Source of the DNA: Burkholderiaceae bacterium
GTDB lineage: Bacteria; Pseudomonadota; Gammaproteobacteria; Burkholderiales; Burkholderiaceae_E
Direction: 5' to 3'
NCBI GenBank assembly: GCA_016710525.1
Contig: JADJVQ010000037.1
Coordinates: 1-64,000, forward strand
DNA: 64,000 nucleotides
Shown here: positions 60,102-64,000 of the stretch, piece after piece
How the letters are laid out: each line of letters starts with the position of its first letter
How positions within the stretch are numbered: the stretch's first letter is position 1
Program-made: the position numbers and the translations under genes
Notes under the pieces: model-generated
Told to the model about the DNA's origin: nothing
Databases searched by the model: none
The model's input: only the letters and a program-made list of their open reading frames with translations

Positions 60102-61270
60102 TGTCCGGGCCGCTGCCGGCCCTGGAGGGCATCCGGGTCGTCGAGCTCGCGCAGAACATCGCCGGCCCGTTCGCCAGCGAGATCCTCGCCACGCTGGGTG
60201 CCGACGTCCTCAAGATCGAGCGGCCCGAAGGGGGCGATGACGCGCGCGGCTGGGGCCCTCCGTTCTGGGGTGGCACCTCGACCATCTTCCAGACTGTGAA
60301 CCGCAACAAGCGCGCGATCACCCTCGATCTCAAGGATCCGGCATCGATCGCCTGGCTCAAGGGATATCTGGCGCACGCCGATGTGCTGGTGCAAAACCTG
60401 CGGCCTGGCGTGATGGACGAAATCGGCCTGGATGCAGCCTCGCTGATGGCAGCCAACCCCCGGCTCATCTACTGCTCGCTGTGGGCATTCGGCGCCAGGG
60501 GGCCGATGAAGATGAACCCGGGCTACGAGCCGATGGTGCAGGCATTCGCCGGCCTGTTCAGCGTCAACGGCGCCGAGAACAGCCCGACGGCCCGGGTCGG
60601 CATGCAGGTCCTCGACATGGGCACCGGCATCTGGGCCGCGCTGGGCTGCCTGGCGGCCCTGATGCGCCGGCACACCACCGGCCAGGGCTGCGTGGTCGAT
60701 ACCTCGCTGTTCGAGACCGCCCTGGGCTGGCTCACCATCCACTACGCCGGCTTCAATGCCAGCGGCGAGCTGCCGACGCGCGATCGCGGCGGCAATCAGC
60801 GGGTGGTGGTCTTCCAGGCCTTCGACACCGCCGACGGCGAGGTCGTCATCGCGGCGGCCAACGACCGCCTGTTCGCCAAGCTGGCCCGCGCGCTCGGCCA
60901 TCCCGAATGGGGCACCGACCCGCGCCTGGCCACCAACGCGCTCCGGGTGGCCAATCGCGGATTGGTCATCCCGCCCATCGAAGCCATCCTGCGCACGCGG
61001 TCCATGACCCACTGGGTCGATGTGCTCGAGGCCGCGGGCGTGCCCTGTGCGCCGATCAACGATCTGCGCCAGGTGGCCGCACAGCCGCAAACCGAGGCGA
61101 TCGGCATCTTCCAGAACATTCCGGGCGTCGATCTGCGCGCCGTCGGGCTGCCGATCAGCTTCGACGGCGAGCGGCCTCCGACCCGTCTTCGCGCGCCGAC
61201 GCTGGGCGAGCACAATGCCCAGTTCGGAGCGCCTCAGCCTGCCGCAGGCGTCACGAAGGAATCGCCATGA
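60101..61270 (+). CDS. CaiB/BaiF family CoA-transferase
   Basis: A 389-residue class III CoA-transferase which moves CoA between carboxylic acids. The start VVELAQNIAGPFASEILATL, GADVLKIERPEGGDDAR, DLKDPASIAWLK and LDMGTGIWAAL (D172 at the catalytic position) are family hallmarks. The start ATG 60101 shares its A with the hydratase stop (TAATG), and the gene overlaps the next by 4 bases. With the hydratase and the Bug receptor it forms a typical Burkholderiales operon for import and activation of an organic acid. Acid and CoA donor are not identifiable. Confidence 0.93.
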   Translation: MSGPLPALEGIRVVELAQNIAGPFASEILATLGADVLKIERPEGGDDARGWGPPFWGGTSTIFQTVNRNKRAITLDLKDPASIAWLKGYLAHADVLVQNLRPGVMDEIGLDAASLMAANPRLIYCSLWAFGARGPMKMNPGYEPMVQAFAGLFSVNGAENSPTARVGMQVLDMGTGIWAALGCLAALMRRHTTGQGCVVDTSLFETALGWLTIHYAGFNASGELPTRDRGGNQRVVVFQAFDTADGEVVIAAANDRLFAKLARALGHPEWGTDPRLATNALRVANRGLVIPPIEAILRTRSMTHWVDVLEAAGVPCAPINDLRQVAAQPQTEAIGIFQNIPGVDLRAVGLPISFDGERPPTRLRAPTLGEHNAQFGAPQPAAGVTKESP

Positions 61271-62229
61271 ATCGCCGCCACTTTCAATTCACGCTCGCCG
61301 GGGCCGGCATCGCGCTGGCCCACCGCGGACTGTTCGCTCAGGCATCGCGGCGCCCGATGCAGATCATCGTGCCGTTTGCACCTGGCGGCTCGGGAGACAT
61401 CACTGGCCGTCTTCTGGCTCAACATATCGAAGGCAAGACCGGCCAGAAGGTGCTGGTCGAAAACAAACCCGGGGCCAACGGCATCATCGGCGTCGAAGCG
61501 GCACGGATCGCCCCGGCCGACGGACAGACCCTGCTGCTGGCGACCACCTCGACCCATGCGGCCAACCCCAGCCTGTACAAGAAGCTGCCCTACGATCCCG
61601 ATCGCGATTTCCACATCGTCGGCGTGTTCGGATCGGGCGGCAGCTACCTGCTGGTCAAGCCCGACGCGCCCTACAAGACCTTCGCCGAATTCGTCGCCTA
61701 CCTGAAGGCCCGGCCGGGCGTGCTCAACTATGGCCACTTCAATGCCTCATCCCAGGTGCCGGGGCATGTCCTGAACAACCTGGCCGGCACCGATATCCGG
61801 CCGGTGCCGTACAAGCAGATCGGCGCAGCGATGACCGACCTGATCGCCGGACAGATCCAGGCCATCTTCGTCGACACCGCGGCCGGCGACACCTATGTGA
61901 ACTCGGGCCAGCTGCGCGCGCTGGCCGTCACGCGTGCCGACCGGATGGCCAAGCACCCGGGCGTACCGGCCATCGCCGAAACCTACCCCGACTTCGTGAT
62001 GACCGGATTCCTGGGGATTGCGGTGCCCGCGGCCACGCCGCGCGAGGCGATGCAGGCGGCCAACGACTTCGTCAACGACGCCATCACGGCCGACCCCATG
62101 CGCAGCCAGCTCGAGGGCTTCGGCTTCACGCCACGGCGCATGACGCTGGATGAGGCCGCCGCGCACGTTCGGGCCGAACGGGCGAAATGGAAGCGCTACA
62201 TCGCGCTGGCGAAGATCGAACCCCAGTAA
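61267..62229 (+). CDS. Bug-type tripartite tricarboxylate transporter receptor
   Basis: A 320-residue periplasmic solute-binding protein. The signal region MNRRHFQFTLAGAGIALAHR has a twin-Arg-like start. The mature part shows IIVPFAPGGSGDITGRLLAQ, VENKPGANGIIGVEAARIAP, LPYDPDRDFHIVGVFGSGG and GQLRALAVTRADRMAKHP, all hallmarks of the family. Such receptors capture carboxylates for TctAB permeases, which are not in the window. The gene overlaps the CoA-transferase by 4 bases. No terminator is obvious in the 59 bases before the convergent hemerythrin gene. Confidence 0.94.
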   Translation: MNRRHFQFTLAGAGIALAHRGLFAQASRRPMQIIVPFAPGGSGDITGRLLAQHIEGKTGQKVLVENKPGANGIIGVEAARIAPADGQTLLLATTSTHAANPSLYKKLPYDPDRDFHIVGVFGSGGSYLLVKPDAPYKTFAEFVAYLKARPGVLNYGHFNASSQVPGHVLNNLAGTDIRPVPYKQIGAAMTDLIAGQIQAIFVDTAAGDTYVNSGQLRALAVTRADRMAKHPGVPAIAETYPDFVMTGFLGIAVPAATPREAMQAANDFVNDAITADPMRSQLEGFGFTPRRMTLDEAAAHVRAERAKWKRYIALAKIEPQ

Positions 62230-62288
62230 TCCGCAGCGGCCCGCAGCGCATCCGTTCGGAAGCGCTGCCGGGCTGTGCCGCGGCCGTC

Positions 62289-62690
62289 TCAGGCCGCCTT
62301 CCTGTGCTGCCCGTACTTCATGTCGATGCCGCAGATGTGCGCTTTCAGCCAGACCTTCAGGAAGGCAAAGAAGTCATTGCTCAGCACTCCGCTGGCTTCG
62401 AACCGGAGCTTGTGATCCATGACCTGGGCCAGCAGGTTCTTGTGGATGTACTTGTGTTCGCGCAGGCCCGCAAACCCGATCGAAGCCATATAGGACTCTT
62501 CTTCGCGGAAGTGCTTGTCGGTGACCTGCACCAGTTCCTCCACCACTTTGGCGAGCTGCGCGAGCGGCGCCTTGTCCTGGTTCAGCGTGTACAGGCGGTT
62601 CATGCAGGCAATGATGGTCTGGTGGCCGAGGTCCATGTGCGGCACCTTGACGCTGAATCGGGCGCGGTCCCATTCGAAATAATCGCTCAT
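62289..62690 (-). CDS. Bacteriohemerythrin
   Basis: A 133-residue four-helix-bundle protein with a non-heme di-iron site that binds O2. All seven ligands are visible: H23, H60, E64 (KHFREEESYM), H79, H83 (REHKYIHKNLL), H118 and D123 (HICGIDMKYG). Length fits single-domain bacteriohemerythrins. The start at 62690 gives the usual MSDYFEWD beginning. It is likely cytoplasmic, and may supply O2 or sense it for the many oxygen-using enzymes, or for aerotaxis. It is divergent from a sensor kinase gene with a 275-base gap that shows no clear promoter consensus. Confidence 0.94.
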   Translation of the reverse strand: MSDYFEWDRARFSVKVPHMDLGHQTIIACMNRLYTLNQDKAPLAQLAKVVEELVQVTDKHFREEESYMASIGFAGLREHKYIHKNLLAQVMDHKLRFEASGVLSNDFFAFLKVWLKAHICGIDMKYGQHRKAA

Positions 62691-62965
62691 CGAAGTTCCA
62701 CCTCGGAATTCAGGCCGGCCGGCGCGCCCATCGCACCGTGCCCGGCCGTTTTTTTCCTATCGACCGATCGGCCCCGACATTGAGCCTCGTCCACGCGGCC
62801 GGGCCGCCCGCCTGCGATTGCCTTGATCTGGGACAAGACGGGCCCGGCTGGCGCGTCGGGAGTTCTCAATGCTGATTCCCGTCAAGCTTTCCGCCCGCCT
62901 GCCGATATCCAGGCATCGCAATCCTCGAACAGTCGCCTGATCAGGCGTTGAGAAAAAACGGCGCC

Positions 62966-64000
62966 ATGTTCCAGCTGACACGCTACTTTTCGATCGCGAG
63001 CCTGGCGGCCATCGTTGCGGCGGCCGGACTGCTCGGACAGGTCTACCAGCGCGCCGCCCTGGACGACCTGACCGAACTGGGCGAGCAGAACAACATCGCG
63101 CTGTCTGCGGTCCTGGCCAACTCGCTGTGGCATGACTTCGTGCCGCTGCTGCGGGCCAGCCGCGAACTGGACACGGCAGCGCTGCGCGACAGCGGGCACA
63201 CCCGCCACCTGCGCGACGCCATCATTGCGCACACCCGCGGACTTTCGGTCGTCAAGGTCAAGGCCTACGACCTCGAGGGCCGCACCGTGTTCTCGACCGA
63301 GCCCGCGCAGATCGGCGAAATCAAGCAGGGCAACCGCGGCTTCCAGCAGGCCAGGGCCGGCAGCCCGGCCAGCGAAATCACGCACCGCGACAGTTTCAGC
63401 GCGTTCGAGCAGACGATCGTCGACCGCGATCTCGTCTCCAGCTACATCCCCGTGCGCCGCAGCGCGACCGGACCGATCGAAGCGGTATTCGAGGTCTACG
63501 ACGACATCACCCCGCACCTCGGGCACATCGCGCAGACCCAGCGCAAGGTGATGCTGACCGTGGCCGGCGTGCTGTGCGCGCTCTATGCGGCCCTGTTCCT
63601 GATCGTCAAGCGAGCCGACCGGGTGATCCGTGGCCAGGCCAGCCAGCTCGAGGGGCATCTGGCCGCACTTCAGGACGCGCGAGAAACGCTCGAGGCACGC
63701 GTGCGCGCGAGGACCGCGGAACTCGCCGCAACCAACCATCAGCTGACCGAAGAGATGGCCGAGCGCCGGCGAACCGAGGCCGCGCTGCAGCAGGCTCGCG
63801 ATGTGGCCGAGGCCGCCAGCCGCGCCAAGTCGCAATTCGTCGCCAATATGAGCCACGAGATCCGCACCCCGATGATCGGTGTGCTGGGCATGACCGAACT
63901 GCTGCTGCAATCCGGTCTCGACGCGCAGCAGCGCGAACTGGCGCGCACGGCCTACGACTCGGGCCTGCAGATGATGGACATCATCAACGACATCCTCGAC
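62966..64000 (+). CDS. Membrane sensor histidine kinase, 3'-truncated by the window
   Basis: The first 345 residues of a kinase whose frame stays open to the window edge. TM1 (YFSIASLAAIVAAAGLLG) and TM2 (VMLTVAGVLCALYAALFLIV, ~residue 193) enclose a ~160-residue periplasmic domain with VKVKAYDLEGRTVFSTEPA and ETIVDRDLVSSYIPVRR-like features (as read: EQTIVDRDLVSSYIPV). A coiled-coil (EARVRARTAELAATNHQL) precedes HisKA with ANMSHEIRTPMIGVLGM. The rest (HATPase and perhaps receivers) is beyond the window. The ATG at 62966 is preferred although a TTG lies 18 bases earlier. Possibly cotranscribed with downstream genes not seen. Confidence 0.9.
   Translation, partial: MFQLTRYFSIASLAAIVAAAGLLGQVYQRAALDDLTELGEQNNIALSAVLANSLWHDFVPLLRASRELDTAALRDSGHTRHLRDAIIAHTRGLSVVKVKAYDLEGRTVFSTEPAQIGEIKQGNRGFQQARAGSPASEITHRDSFSAFEQTIVDRDLVSSYIPVRRSATGPIEAVFEVYDDITPHLGHIAQTQRKVMLTVAGVLCALYAALFLIVKRADRVIRGQASQLEGHLAALQDARETLEARVRARTAELAATNHQLTEEMAERRRTEAALQQARDVAEAASRAKSQFVANMSHEIRTPMIGVLGMTELLLQSGLDAQQRELARTAYDSGLQMMDIINDILD

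Overview
This window is a high-GC (roughly two-thirds G+C), gene-dense piece of a proteobacterial chromosome. The mix of a Bug-type tricarboxylate receptor, CaiB/BaiF CoA-transferase, BKACE-family enzyme, gentisate and homogentisate dioxygenases and large sensory and chemotaxis proteins points to an aerobic, motile or surface-sensing betaproteobacterium of the order Burkholderiales. That assignment is inference from gene content. I see no rRNA, tRNA, CRISPR array, insertion sequence or prophage.

Layout. (1) 1-12976 is mixed catabolism: a truncated epoxide hydrolase, a thiolase, two unknown small proteins, a class II aldolase, an MFS carrier, gentisate 1,2-dioxygenase with a DUF4337 protein, an S58 peptidase and serine beta-lactamase-like pair, and an SDR / carboxymuconolactone decarboxylase-like / quinone oxidoreductase / cytochrome c run. 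(2) 12978-17246 is a 1422-residue hybrid sensor kinase. Homogentisate 1,2-dioxygenase is divergent from it and is followed by a frameshifted flavin monooxygenase. (3) 20270-23334 is an overlapping pair: a trypsin-like protease with a long low-complexity stalk and an FHA-domain membrane protein. (4) 23600-29544 is a tightly coupled six-gene lipid module resembling the poorly understood E. coli ynbABCD genes: CDP-alcohol phosphatidyltransferase, hydrolase-methyltransferase fusion, PAP2-dual-specificity phosphatase fusion, unknown membrane protein, PlsC-type acyltransferase and CdsA-type cytidylyltransferase. (5) 29571-32224 on the minus strand holds a cytochrome P450 and a methyltransferase. (6) 32292-46011 on the minus strand is a complete chemotaxis operon: MCP-like protein with a CheZ-like motif, cheY, STAS, cheA, three MCPs, cheW, cheR, cheD and cheB. 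Two further MCPs (46190-50814) are divergent from it. (7) 51081-56877 is an acyl-CoA catabolic operon: DUF35, thiolase, two acyl-CoA dehydrogenases, MBL hydrolase and BKACE. (8) 56931-64000 holds a voltage-gated-type K+ channel, an unknown secreted or anchored protein, an enoyl-CoA hydratase / CoA-transferase / Bug receptor operon, a bacteriohemerythrin and a truncated sensor kinase.

How the genes work together. The catabolic clusters suggest growth on aromatic and cyclic or branched carboxylic acids, with ring cleavage by gentisate and homogentisate dioxygenases and CoA-linked chain shortening. The che operon has every core component (A, W, Y, R, B, D) but no canonical CheZ. The best candidate for CheY-P removal is the MCP-like protein next to cheY. 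The ynb-like module has the enzymes expected for making and tailoring an unidentified phospholipid, and is the strongest candidate here for an undescribed system.

Three genes carry single net frameshifts: the flavin monooxygenase near 19120, an MCP near 35279 and an acyl-CoA dehydrogenase near 53570. Each is otherwise intact on both sides, so sequencing or assembly errors are at least as likely as real decay.
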